Source of the DNA: an uncultured Oxalobacter sp.
Lineage (GTDB): Bacteria > Pseudomonadota > Gammaproteobacteria > Burkholderiales > Burkholderiaceae_D
Direction of reading: 5' to 3'
Assembly: GCA_934270705.1 (NCBI GenBank)
Contig: CAKQQG010000002.1
Coordinates: 5,234 to 69,233, forward strand
Length of the DNA stretch: 64,000 nucleotides
Shown: one piece after another, positions 9,913-17,713 of the stretch
Layout: the number at the start of each line of letters is the position of its first letter
How positions within the stretch are numbered: the first letter of the stretch is position 1
The notes under the pieces: model-generated
The model's database searches: none
Told to the model about the DNA's origin: nothing
The model's input: the letters and a program-made list of their open reading frames with translations, nothing else
Made by a program: the position numbers and the translations under genes

Positions 9913-11217
9913 ATGGAAGAACAATTCGTTAAGTGGTTGCGTTCGGTTGCCCCCTATATTCATGCGTTCCGGGGACAAACATTCGTCGTCGCCTTTCCGG
10001 GAGAGCTGGTAAAGGCCGGCATGCTGCCGGTTCTGGCACACGATATTTCCCTGTTGCATGCGCTGGGCATCAAGGTCGTCATCGTCCACGGCTCCCGCCC
10101 GCAAGTGGAAGAACAGCTTGATTTGCGTCATGTCAAGAGCCGTTACTATAACGGGACGCGTATCACTGACCCGGAAGCGCTGGAATGTGCAAAAGAAGCG
10201 GCCGGGGAACTGAGGCTGGATATCGAGGCGGCTTTCAGTCAGGGATTGCCCAATACGCCGATGGCGCATGCGGAAATACGCCTGATTTCCGGGAACTTCG
10301 TGACGGCGACGCCGCTCGGCATTCTGGAAGGTATCGACTTGCAGTGGACCGGCAAGGTCAGAAAAATCGCCTATGACAGTATTCATCCGATTCTCGCATC
10401 GGGCGATCTGGTCCTGCTCTCGCCGCTGGGCTATTCGCCGACCGGCGAAGCGTTCAACGTCCGTATGGAAGATGTTGCCGTTTCCGCTGCGCTGGCATTG
10501 CACGCGCACAAACTGATTTTCCTGACGGAAACACCGCTGGTTCATGATGCCGAAGGCAATGAGGTTCGTGAAATCACATCGCAGCGCGTGGAAGGTCTGT
10601 TGAAGACAGGACACCTCTCGCAGGAAGCGGCCTCGTATCTTCGGTATGCAGCCAAGGCCTGTATCGGCGGAACCCCCAGAACACATATCGTTCCATATGA
10701 AACGGACGGCTCGATTCTTCTGGAATTGTTTACGCATGACGGCATCGGTACCATGGTTACGTATGAGAATGTGGAATTTCTCAGGGAAGCGACGATCAAG
10801 GATGTCGGTGCGATTCTCAAGCTGATCGAACCTTTCGAAGCCAATGGCACGCTGGTCAAGCGCGGGCGCGAGTTACTGGAGCGGGAAATCGAATATTTTT
10901 CGGTTATCGAGCATGACGGTGTGATTTTCGGATGTGCGGCGTTGTATCCTTTCCCGGCTGAAAAAATGGCAGAAATGGCGTGTCTGATCGTCGATCCTGA
11001 AATTCAGGGTGAGGGTGATGGTGAACGGATTCTGAACCATATGGAAGACCGTGCCCGTGCACTGGGTTTCGACAAGCTGTTCATTCTGACGACACAGACC
11101 GCCCACTGGTTTTTGCATCGCGGGTTTGTTTATGCCAGTGTCGAGGAGTTGCCGAAAGACCGGCAGCGGATGTACAACTGGCAGCGCAAATCGCAAGTGC
11201 TGATCAAGAAACTTTGA
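9913..11217 (+). CDS. argA: amino-acid N-acetyltransferase (N-acetylglutamate synthase)
   Basis: It catalyses the first step of arginine synthesis, acetyl-CoA plus glutamate to N-acetylglutamate. The 434-residue protein has the two-domain ArgA architecture: an amino-acid-kinase-like domain (about 1-285, with GIKVVIVHGSRPQV near residues 53-66), which binds arginine for feedback inhibition, and a C-terminal GNAT domain (about 290-434), which holds the acetyl-CoA site. It lies about 130 bases from the divergent hrpA and is followed by yggX after 48 bases. Confidence 0.94.
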   Translation: MEEQFVKWLRSVAPYIHAFRGQTFVVAFPGELVKAGMLPVLAHDISLLHALGIKVVIVHGSRPQVEEQLDLRHVKSRYYNGTRITDPEALECAKEAAGELRLDIEAAFSQGLPNTPMAHAEIRLISGNFVTATPLGILEGIDLQWTGKVRKIAYDSIHPILASGDLVLLSPLGYSPTGEAFNVRMEDVAVSAALALHAHKLIFLTETPLVHDAEGNEVREITSQRVEGLLKTGHLSQEAASYLRYAAKACIGGTPRTHIVPYETDGSILLELFTHDGIGTMVTYENVEFLREATIKDVGAILKLIEPFEANGTLVKRGRELLEREIEYFSVIEHDGVIFGCAALYPFPAEKMAEMACLIVDPEIQGEGDGERILNHMEDRARALGFDKLFILTTQTAHWFLHRGFVYASVEELPKDRQRMYNWQRKSQVLIKKL

Positions 11218-11265
11218 CGGGCCGATCCGGCTCCAATACGAAACATATCATTCATGGAGGAGTAT

Positions 11266-11538
11266 ATGACGCGAATCGTGCATTGCATCAAGCTGGACAA
11301 GGATGCGGAAGGACTGGATTTCCCGCCTTATCCTGGAGAACTTGGAAAAAAGATTTACGAAAACGTTTCGAAAGAAGCCTGGCAGGCCTGGGTCAGGTTG
11401 CAGACGATGCTGGTCAATGAATATCGTCTGAATATGGCTGATCCCAAAGCAAGGGCGTACCTGAAAGAACAGATGGAAAAACACTTTTTCGGCGAAGGCG
11501 CTGATCAGGTTGCCGGATATACCCCTGAAAAGCCATGA
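11266..11538 (+). CDS. yggX: probable Fe(2+)-trafficking protein YggX
   Basis: This small cytosolic protein protects iron-sulfur clusters and limits oxidative damage from labile iron. The 90-residue product keeps the family features: Cys7 near the N-terminus, [18 protein letters not shown], and a NEYRLNM segment. Start 11266 is chosen because GGAGGAG ends four bases upstream. An in-frame ATG at 11254 lies before that ribosome-binding site and is unlikely. It probably shares a transcript with argA. Confidence 0.93.
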   Translation: MTRIVHCIKLDKDAEGLDFPPYPGELGKKIYENVSKEAWQAWVRLQTMLVNEYRLNMADPKARAYLKEQMEKHFFGEGADQVAGYTPEKP

Positions 11539-11619
11539 AAAACGTGACCGGATTGCCGGTAAGTACGTTATGATTGAAAGGCAACAAACGTTTTCTTGTA
11601 ACGAAATCATGGGGGATTC

Positions 11620-12108
11620 ATGCTTGATTCTTTGAGAGAAGCCGGAAAAAGCATCGGACGCGAACTCAATCGTGCATGGGAAAGTCTTTCGGATGGCTGG
11701 CGTGAGTTGCTGAGTCGGTGCAGTAACGCACTGGTTCATTTCGAGCGTTCAGGATACGGTAACGACAATGATTCGTTTCCACGCTGGGGGCTGATGAATG
11801 CGGAAGTCGAGGAAACGCCTGCCGAACTGGTCGTCAGGTTGGAAATGCCGGGAGTCGGCAAGGAAAGTTTCTCGATCCGGATCGTTGGCAATACACTTTT
11901 CATTCGTGGCGAAAAACGATTGGCGCGTGAAAGCGAAGGAAGTACTTACCATCTCGTCGAACGGGCCTATGGTACGTTCGAACGGACGATCGTATTGCCG
12001 AAAAATGTCGATAGCGAAAAAGCGCAGGCAAGCTATGTCGATGGTATTTTGTCGATTCGTTTGCCGAAGGCCGTCAGCGAAACTGTCAGGAACATTCCGG
12101 TGGAATGA
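11620..12108 (+). CDS. Hsp20/alpha-crystallin family small heat-shock protein
   Basis: This is an ATP-independent holdase chaperone that keeps denatured proteins soluble. The 162-residue product has a variable N-terminal arm (about 1-50), an alpha-crystallin domain (about 55-150, including LVVRLEMPGV and the family motif YGTFERTIVLP) and a short tail. A GGGGGA ribosome-binding site precedes the ATG. The 3' end overlaps the longest open frame of the next gene, but the preferred start of that gene lies 38 bases downstream. A second, divergent Hsp20 gene lies upstream of lon at 15.1 kb. Confidence 0.9.
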   Translation: MLDSLREAGKSIGRELNRAWESLSDGWRELLSRCSNALVHFERSGYGNDNDSFPRWGLMNAEVEETPAELVVRLEMPGVGKESFSIRIVGNTLFIRGEKRLARESEGSTYHLVERAYGTFERTIVLPKNVDSEKAQASYVDGILSIRLPKAVSETVRNIPVE

Positions 12109-12146
12109 GCGGCAGACCGGCTGGCATGACAAGAAAGGAGTCACAG

Positions 12147-12629
12147 ATGACAATGACGATAAGTTCACCTGCATTTGCACATAACGAAATGATGCCGGCA
12201 CGTTATACCTGTGAGGGTGACAATATTTCACCACCGCTGGCATGGACAGCCCCGCCCTCGGGTACGAAAAGTCTGGTCATGATCTCGGATGATCCGGATG
12301 CGCCGGATCCCGCCGCGCCGAAGATGACATGGGTGCACTGGGTGTTGTACAACTTGCCCCCGGTTGCCATGACATTACCGGAAGGGGTGGCCGACAGTGA
12401 TTTGCCAAAGGGAACCGGAATCGGGCTTAACGATCGCCAGTATGCAGGATATAGCGGTCCTTGTCCGCCGATCGGAACGCATCGCTATTTCTTCAAACTG
12501 TATGCACTTGATACGGTATTGCCGGATCTCGGCAATACAACCAAGGCCGAAGTCGTCAAACGGATGGAAGGACACATACTGGCACAGTCGGAAGTGATCG
12601 GACTGTATATCCGTAAGGAAAATGCCTGA
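12147..12629 (+). CDS. YbhB/YbcL family (PEBP, Raf-kinase-inhibitor-like) protein
   Basis: This is a member of the phosphatidylethanolamine-binding protein fold family. The bacterial members YbhB and YbcL have no settled biochemical role. The 160-residue product shows the family motifs DDPDAP (about residues 50-55), WVHWVLYNLP (about 63-72) and PCPPIGTHRYFFKLYAL (about 105-121). No signal peptide is present, so it is probably cytoplasmic. Start 12147 is preferred because AAAGGAG lies six bases upstream; the frame opens at 12105 inside the hsp20 gene. A terminator follows. Confidence 0.9.
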   Translation: MTMTISSPAFAHNEMMPARYTCEGDNISPPLAWTAPPSGTKSLVMISDDPDAPDPAAPKMTWVHWVLYNLPPVAMTLPEGVADSDLPKGTGIGLNDRQYAGYSGPCPPIGTHRYFFKLYALDTVLPDLGNTTKAEVVKRMEGHILAQSEVIGLYIRKENA

Positions 12630-12654
12630 ACGGAATACATTTCCGCAGGGCGAT

Positions 12655-12691
12655 AAAAAAGGCGTTTCCCCTGTCATGGAAACGCCTTTTT
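12655..12691. terminator. bidirectional rho-independent terminator
   Basis: The stem GGCGTTTCC (12661-12669) pairs with GGAAACGCC (12678-12686), flanked by a run of six A on the left and five T on the right. It separates the convergent PEBP gene and lon and can serve both. Confidence 0.88.
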
Positions 12692-12707
12692 CATAATGTA
12701 CACGGGA

Positions 12708-15119
12708 TCATCCGTTTTCCGAAGGCGATTTTTTCTCGTTATCGATCAGACCGCAACGGATCGCGTCATCAACGGTTTCCAGAAATACGAACTGCAACTG
12801 GTTGCGTGCATCTTCGGGAATATCGTCAAGATCGCGTTTGTTTCTGGCAGGAAGCATGACCGTTTTGATACCGGCACGTAATGCCGCCAATACTTTTTCA
12901 CGGATGCCGCCGACAGGCAATACCAGACCACGCAAGCTGATTTCGCCTGTCATGGCATGATCGCTTGCAATCGGTTTGCCCATCATGACGGAGGCCAGCG
13001 CCAGAAACATGGCGACACCGGCGCTGGGCCCGTCTTTCGGAATGGCGCCTGCCGGGACGTGCACATGGATTTCGCTGTTTTCAAACTGTTCGGCAGCGAT
13101 GCCGAGACTGTCGGCATGTGCCTTGACAAGCGTCAGGGCCGCTTGCGCACTTTCTTTCATGACGTCGCCGAGCTGTCCCGTCAGCGTCAGTCTGTTGCGT
13201 CCCGGAACGCGGCTGGCTTCGATAAAGAGGATGTCGCCGCCGACGGGAGTCCATGCCAGTCCGGTTGCGATACCCGGCATGCTGATATGCATGGCGGTTT
13301 CGCTGTCATAGACCGGCGCACCGAGAATATCCGGAATATCTCCGGAATCGATGGACACCTGTTCTGTATCGCCTTCCGCGATTTTCATGGCGGCATGGCG
13401 GAATACGCTGCCGATTTGCCGTTCAAGCTCACGTACACCGGCTTCACGTGTGTAATGAGCGATGATGTCGCGGATAGCCTGTTCAGTGATCTGGCAGTTT
13501 TCCGGCGACAGTCCGTTTTCTGAAAGTTCGCGCCGAATCAGATAACGCAAGGCGATTTGCGTTTTTTCCTGTTCCGTATAACCCGGAATCTGGATCATTT
13601 CCAGCCTGTCGCGCAAAGGGCCCGGAATGGTGTCAGGCATATTGGCGGTACAAATGAACAGGACTTTTGACAAATCGAAAGGTACGGCCAGATAGTTGTC
13701 ACGGAACGTGTTGTTCTGCGCAGGATCCAGTACTTCAAGCAAAGCCGCCGAAGGATCACCCTGTACGCCGCTTCCCAGCTTGTCCACTTCATCCAGAAGA
13801 ATGACGCAATTGTTGGTCCCGGCGCGGCGGATCGCTTGCATGATATTGCCGGGAAGCGCACCGATATAGGTACGCCGGTGGCCACGGATTTCCGCTTCGT
13901 CATGTACGCCGCCCATGCTGACACGCACAAACTGGCGGCCTGTCGCTCTTGCGATGCTTTGCCCAAGCGAGGTTTTGCCGACACCTGGAGGGCCGATGAA
14001 GCACAGAATCGGACTTTTCCCCTCCGGATTGAGCTTGTGGACAGCCAGAAACTCCAGAATGCGTTTCTTGATTTTTTCGAGACCGTAATGATCTTCGTCG
14101 AGGATACGGCGCGCTTCACGAATATCGGTTCTGTCCTCGGACGACACAGCCCATGGCAGATCCGACAGATATTCCAGATAGTTTTGCAGCATGGAATATT
14201 CGCTGGAGGAATCCGGCATGTTTTTCAGACGGTTCAGTTCCTTGACCGCATGTGCGTGTACTTCATCGGGCATACCCGCTTTTTCGATTTTTTCAGCCAG
14301 AGCATCTGTTTCGGATGAAGCATCGTCCATTTCACCGAGTTGCGTCTGGATAGTTTTGAGCTGTTCCCGCAACAGCGCTTCACGCTGGCGGTTATCCAGT
14401 CGATTCCGTGTTTTCTCGTCAATATCCTTGCTTACACGAAGTACCTCAAGCCGGTAGGAAAGATGGGATAACAATTTGTCGATCCGTTCCTTCAGATCGG
14501 TTGTTTCCAGAATATCCTGCTTTTCCGCAATCGTCAGATCCATCAGCCCCGTCATGAGATCGGCGAGCAATGCGGCCGATGTCACATGGCTGATGGAATC
14601 CGACAATTCCTGCGGAATTTGCGGCAACATCTGCAAAATATCGAGGGCACGGTGTTTGAGTTGTACCATTCGTCCCTCGATTTCCACATTGTCTTCCGGT
14701 TCTTCAGGCAGCTTTTCGATGCGCGCGACGAGAAACGGATAGCCCGGCAGCAGTTCCAGCAGCCGGAAGCGGCCTTCACCCTGACAGACGATATGATGGG
14801 CTTCGGAAGAGGCCGCCACATAGCGCAGGATGCTGGCTGTCGTGCCGACAGCGTACAAATCGCCTTGTGCGGGATCGGCTGTTTCGGGATTGCGTTGCAA
14901 GACAATACCGATCTGGCGATCCGCCTTCATGGCAGCCTGTGCCGCCTGTAAGGATTTTTCACGGGCAATGGTGACCGGGACGACCATACCCGGAAACAGC
15001 ACCATGTTCCTGACCGGGATGATGATGATGGCATCTTCAGGAATGGGTGGTATTGTGCTTTTCTCGCCGGAATGGTCTTCCGGTATTGGAGATTGAGTAT
15101 CGAGTTCTGGCATAGTCAT
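12708..15119 (-). CDS. lon: ATP-dependent protease Lon
   Basis: This cytosolic AAA+ serine protease degrades misfolded and selected regulatory proteins. The 803-residue product has the N-terminal substrate domain (about 1-300), an AAA+ module with Walker A GPPGVGKT and Walker B ILLDEVD, and the C-terminal protease domain with catalytic Ser699 (in PKDGPSAG) and Lys742, spaced 43 residues apart as in E. coli Lon. It lies 10 bases after an hsp20 gene on the same strand, so the two are very likely co-transcribed. No clear sigma-32 promoter was recognised upstream. Confidence 0.97.
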   Translation of the reverse strand: MTMPELDTQSPIPEDHSGEKSTIPPIPEDAIIIIPVRNMVLFPGMVVPVTIAREKSLQAAQAAMKADRQIGIVLQRNPETADPAQGDLYAVGTTASILRYVAASSEAHHIVCQGEGRFRLLELLPGYPFLVARIEKLPEEPEDNVEIEGRMVQLKHRALDILQMLPQIPQELSDSISHVTSAALLADLMTGLMDLTIAEKQDILETTDLKERIDKLLSHLSYRLEVLRVSKDIDEKTRNRLDNRQREALLREQLKTIQTQLGEMDDASSETDALAEKIEKAGMPDEVHAHAVKELNRLKNMPDSSSEYSMLQNYLEYLSDLPWAVSSEDRTDIREARRILDEDHYGLEKIKKRILEFLAVHKLNPEGKSPILCFIGPPGVGKTSLGQSIARATGRQFVRVSMGGVHDEAEIRGHRRTYIGALPGNIMQAIRRAGTNNCVILLDEVDKLGSGVQGDPSAALLEVLDPAQNNTFRDNYLAVPFDLSKVLFICTANMPDTIPGPLRDRLEMIQIPGYTEQEKTQIALRYLIRRELSENGLSPENCQITEQAIRDIIAHYTREAGVRELERQIGSVFRHAAMKIAEGDTEQVSIDSGDIPDILGAPVYDSETAMHISMPGIATGLAWTPVGGDILFIEASRVPGRNRLTLTGQLGDVMKESAQAALTLVKAHADSLGIAAEQFENSEIHVHVPAGAIPKDGPSAGVAMFLALASVMMGKPIASDHAMTGEISLRGLVLPVGGIREKVLAALRAGIKTVMLPARNKRDLDDIPEDARNQLQFVFLETVDDAIRCGLIDNEKKSPSENG

Positions 15120-15129
15120 GATATAAGGA

Positions 15130-15537
15130 TTATCCGAGTTTGTTCAGTATCAGGCGCAGACAGCCGTCTTTGACGATGTTTTCGATCAGCCGGAAATGTC
15201 CGTCTGGCAAGCTGATCCGTTTTTCGAAACGTCCGTAAGGGATCTCCAGTCGCCGGATGACAGTGTCTGACGGTAAGGCTGCCTGCCGTTCTCCGATGAC
15301 ATGGATATGGCTGTTTTTGATGGAAACCGTAATGTTCGATGCATCCACGCCCGGAAGCGCGATCAGGATTTGCAGGTAACGGCCGGTTTCCAGTATGTCG
15401 GCCGGAGGTTCCCAGACTGGGCCATGGGCGGCTGGTTTGCCCAGTTGGAAAAAGCGTCGGTGGAGCTGGTCAGCCTGCTCCAGCATTTTTACTGCATGGA
15501 GCCACATGGCGCTGGCTGGATCGAGAATCTTCGTCAT
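15130..15537 (-). CDS. short divergent Hsp20-like protein
   Basis: The 135-residue protein has an alpha-crystallin-like domain (about residues 45-130) with LQILIALPGVDASNITVSI and IPYGRFEKRISLP, which corresponds to the Hsp20 pattern. The N-terminal arm is helical and short and there is no IXI-type tail, so its oligomerisation may differ from typical Hsp20. It sits directly upstream of lon (10-base gap), suggesting a holdase that acts beside the protease. It is clearly different in sequence from the Hsp20 at 11.6 kb. Confidence 0.8.
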   Translation of the reverse strand: MTKILDPASAMWLHAVKMLEQADQLHRRFFQLGKPAAHGPVWEPPADILETGRYLQILIALPGVDASNITVSIKNSHIHVIGERQAALPSDTVIRRLEIPYGRFEKRISLPDGHFRLIENIVKDGCLRLILNKLG

Positions 15538-15881
15538 CGTGTTTTCCGTTCAGAGAAATGACATGAAAATGAAAGGGCATGTTGCAGGTTTAAATCACGA
15601 TCGTTCCGGTGGAACCGGACGTATGTCGAAAGTATGCGTTCGGCAAAGGTTTTAATCATGATCAAAAAACGCCATAATGCATTTTATGGCATCCTGTTTT
15701 GCAAATTATCCTGTTTTCAGGATATATGGTTCCGTTTTATGATTAATCAAGGGCGGCAGTGCATACCGGACACGATAAACACATACGCCGGAATGAGTGT
15801 GCCGTATGGTATTGCGGTTTCAACACAGGAAGATTGAGACTAGAATACGAATCTTGTTTGTTTGGCGTTCCGGAGTTGTGA
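15538..15881. promoter_or_regulatory. divergent control region between hsp20-lon and psd
   Basis: No convincing gene lies here. The region has an inverted repeat GCCATAA-N6-TTATGGC (15671-15690), a direct repeat ATCCTGTTTT (15691-15700 and 15708-15717), and a perfect inverted repeat ATCCTG-TTTT-CAGGAT (15708-15723). GGAG at 15872-15875 is the ribosome-binding site for the TTG start of psd. Both flanking operons must be driven from here. Whether the repeats are operators or RNA hairpins is unknown. Confidence 0.5.
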
Positions 15882-16535
15882 TTGAAAAACTATCCTCATC
15901 CCGTTATAGCCCGTGAAGGCTGGTTTTATATTTTTGTTTCTTTTGCCGTTACCGTTGCCGTCACATGGTTGTGGGGCGTCTGGTCGCTGCCGTTGTGGCT
16001 GATCAGCCTGTTTGTCCTGCAGTTCTTCCGTGATCCGGCAAGGACGGTTCCGGATGTGCCCAATGGCGTCGTATCACCCGCCGATGGCAGGATTGTCGTG
16101 ATCGAGAAAACGCAGGACGTCTATGGACAGCGTGAAGCGCTGAAGATCAGTGTATTCATGAATATCTTCAACGTTCATTCCAACCGTTTTCCGGTTGACG
16201 GCGAAGTGGAAAGCGTACACTATTTCCCGGGCAAGTTCGTCAATGCGGATCTGGACAAGGCATCGCTGGAAAACGAACGCAATGCCGTCATCATCAGGAT
16301 GGAAAACGGTCAGATGGTTACCTGTGTCCAGGTTGCGGGACTGGTCGCACGAAGGATTTTATGTTATGTGAAACAAGGCGACAGATTGCAGAGAGGACAG
16401 CGTTTCGGTTTTATCCGTTTCGGTTCGCGGGTGGATGTTTATTTGCCGCTGTCGGCCAGACCCAGGGTGACAGTGGGTGACAAGGTATATGCAACGGAAA
16501 CCGTTCTGGCGGAGCTGTCTCAATCCGCAGATTGA
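15882..16535 (+). CDS. psd: phosphatidylserine decarboxylase proenzyme (short type)
   Basis: It converts phosphatidylserine to phosphatidylethanolamine at the inner membrane. The 217-residue protein is of the short class. It has an N-terminal membrane-anchoring hydrophobic region (about 14-48), the conserved SPADGR (about 65-70), and the self-cleavage site Gly181-Ser182 in [11 protein letters not shown], where the serine becomes the pyruvoyl cofactor. The start codon is TTG at 15882 with GGAG six bases upstream, and no in-frame ATG gives a full-length protein. pssA follows after 60 bases, so the enzymes making and consuming phosphatidylserine are encoded together. Confidence 0.94.
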   Translation: MKNYPHPVIAREGWFYIFVSFAVTVAVTWLWGVWSLPLWLISLFVLQFFRDPARTVPDVPNGVVSPADGRIVVIEKTQDVYGQREALKISVFMNIFNVHSNRFPVDGEVESVHYFPGKFVNADLDKASLENERNAVIIRMENGQMVTCVQVAGLVARRILCYVKQGDRLQRGQRFGFIRFGSRVDVYLPLSARPRVTVGDKVYATETVLAELSQSAD

Positions 16536-16595
16536 ATTGGGGCACGATGTTTTGAAAAAGCGATACACTGTTTCCATTCTTGTCGGAGAAGGCGC

Positions 16596-17405
16596 ATGAC
16601 ACAGCAGGAACAATCCGTTAACGATATGAACTCGACTCGCGCGAAATTGCGACGCAGGGGAATTTATCTGTTGCCGAACGCCATTACGATTTCTTCGTTG
16701 TTCTGCGGTTTTTACGCCATTGTCATGTCGCTGAATCTGGAGTTCAGGCAAGCGACGGTCGCCATTTTCATATCGATGGTGCTCGACAGTATGGACGGCA
16801 GGGTTGCGCGACTGACCAGAACGCAAAGCGAATTCGGCGCGCAGCTCGACAGTCTGGCCGATATGGTGGCGTTCGGTGCGGCTCCTGCGCTGGTGGTCTA
16901 TGAATGGTCGTTGAAAGGAATGGGGCGTATCGGCTGGGTATCCGCCTTTGTGTTTTGCGCCTGCGCGGCGCTGAGACTGGCGAGGTTCAATACCAATATC
17001 GCTATCGTGGACAAACGTTATTTCCAGGGCTTGCCAAGCCCCGCTGCGGCGGCACTGGTGGCAGGGTTTATCTGGCTGATGGACGATGTCGGCTTCTCGG
17101 GCAGCGATTTTTACTGGACATCCTGGATTCTGACGCTGTATGCCGGTCTGACGATGGTATCGAATGTTCCGTTTTACAGTTTCAAGGTCATGGATATCCG
17201 CAAATCAGTACCGTTCATCGCCGTCATTCTGGTGGTGCTGATATTCGTCACGATATCGTTCGACCCGCCCAAGGTTTTGTTCGGCCTGTTCGTGATTTAC
17301 GGTGTTTCGGGTTATATCGTATATATCTGGCGGAAAATAAAAGGAAAACCGGTCAGTATCGTCCAGACGAAAGAAGAACATCACGAGCAGGAAAACAGGG
17401 AATGA
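16596..17405 (+). CDS. pssA: CDP-diacylglycerol-serine O-phosphatidyltransferase
   Basis: This integral membrane enzyme makes phosphatidylserine from CDP-diacylglycerol and serine. The 269-residue product carries the full CDP-alcohol phosphotransferase motif D67-G-x2-A71-R72-x8-G81-x3-D85-x3-D89 and about six to eight hydrophobic helices. The C-terminal 30 residues are charged and probably cytosolic. The ATG follows a GGAG. It lies downstream of psd and upstream of leuA, as in many Burkholderiales, where ilv genes usually come first; here those are replaced by hsp20-lon. Confidence 0.94.
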   Translation: MTQQEQSVNDMNSTRAKLRRRGIYLLPNAITISSLFCGFYAIVMSLNLEFRQATVAIFISMVLDSMDGRVARLTRTQSEFGAQLDSLADMVAFGAAPALVVYEWSLKGMGRIGWVSAFVFCACAALRLARFNTNIAIVDKRYFQGLPSPAAAALVAGFIWLMDDVGFSGSDFYWTSWILTLYAGLTMVSNVPFYSFKVMDIRKSVPFIAVILVVLIFVTISFDPPKVLFGLFVIYGVSGYIVYIWRKIKGKPVSIVQTKEEHHEQENRE

Positions 17406-17469
17406 TGTAAACTTGCGTGCCTGAATGGCTGTGCTGCAAGTTTGCGATGCAGAACCTGCCTGAAAAATA

Positions 17470-17498
17470 TTGCATCAATTGAAAAAGGGGCTTATAGT
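17470..17498 (+). promoter_or_regulatory. sigma-70 promoter of leuA leader
   Basis: TTGCAT (17470-17475) and TATAGT (17493-17498) are separated by exactly 17 bases. The predicted start of transcription (about 17504-17506) coincides with the ATG of the leader peptide ORF at 17506. Confidence 0.65.
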
Positions 17499-17505
17499 TT
17501 TTTCC

Positions 17506-17601
17506 ATGAATGTCAAATTGTTCAATTCCTTGTCCCGTTTCTGTGGCGATACGCCGTCCGGTCTGTCGCTACTGTTCGTTCTAGCGCGCCAGGCGTGCTG
17601 A
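17506..17601 (+). CDS. putative leucine leader peptide (31 residues)
   Basis: A 31-codon ORF contains six leucines. Four fall in an eight-codon stretch (codons 20, 22, 23 and 26: CTG, CTA, CTG, CTA), and it ends in LARQAC before TGA. The two CTA codons stand out, because CTG and TTG dominate in the neighbouring genes. It lies between a good promoter and leuA and overlaps an RNA segment able to pair with the distal leader. It has no Shine-Dalgarno site and would be translated from a leaderless mRNA. That it senses charged tRNA-Leu is inference from layout and codon content. Confidence 0.6.
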   Translation: MNVKLFNSLSRFCGDTPSGLSLLFVLARQAC

Positions 17602-17674
17602 TATCTCTTGTCCACATATCCGTTGTTTTTTGGTCTTTGCCCACGAGGCAGAGACAACCGGAGGCGTATCCGGT
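17549..17674 (+). promoter_or_regulatory. candidate attenuator: two mutually exclusive RNA pairings before leuA
   Basis: The 5' segment 17549-17567 can pair with 17653-17669 over 17 base pairs with two single-base bulges (ATACGCC with GGCGTAT, TCCGGT with ACCGGA, TGTC with GACA). The distal partner can instead form a local hairpin, ACCGGA (17657-17662) with TCCGGT (17669-17674). The two pairings exclude each other. Ribosomes slowed at the leucine codons from 17563 would cover the 5' arm. No U-run follows the local hairpin, so classical intrinsic termination is not evident. The rest of 17406-17713 shows nothing else apart from the leuA ribosome-binding site GGAG at 17704-17707. Confidence 0.5.
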
Positions 17675-17713
17675 CTAACTGAAATCTAATCGAATTATCC
17701 AAAGGAGCACATC

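Noticed and set aside
15538-15650. Sigma-32 heat-shock promoter before hsp20-lon
   Set aside because: I looked for CTTGAAA with a CCCCAT-type -10 at proper spacing and found no acceptable match.
15634-15837. 67-residue ORF in the hsp20 / psd gap
   Set aside because: It has no ribosome-binding site, runs through the inverted repeats, and its peptide resembles no family I know.
17600-17631. Possible intrinsic terminator in the leuA leader (GATAT/ATATC stem before six T)
   Set aside because: The stem has only five A/T-rich pairs and an 11-base loop, and four bases separate it from the T-run. It is too weak to call.
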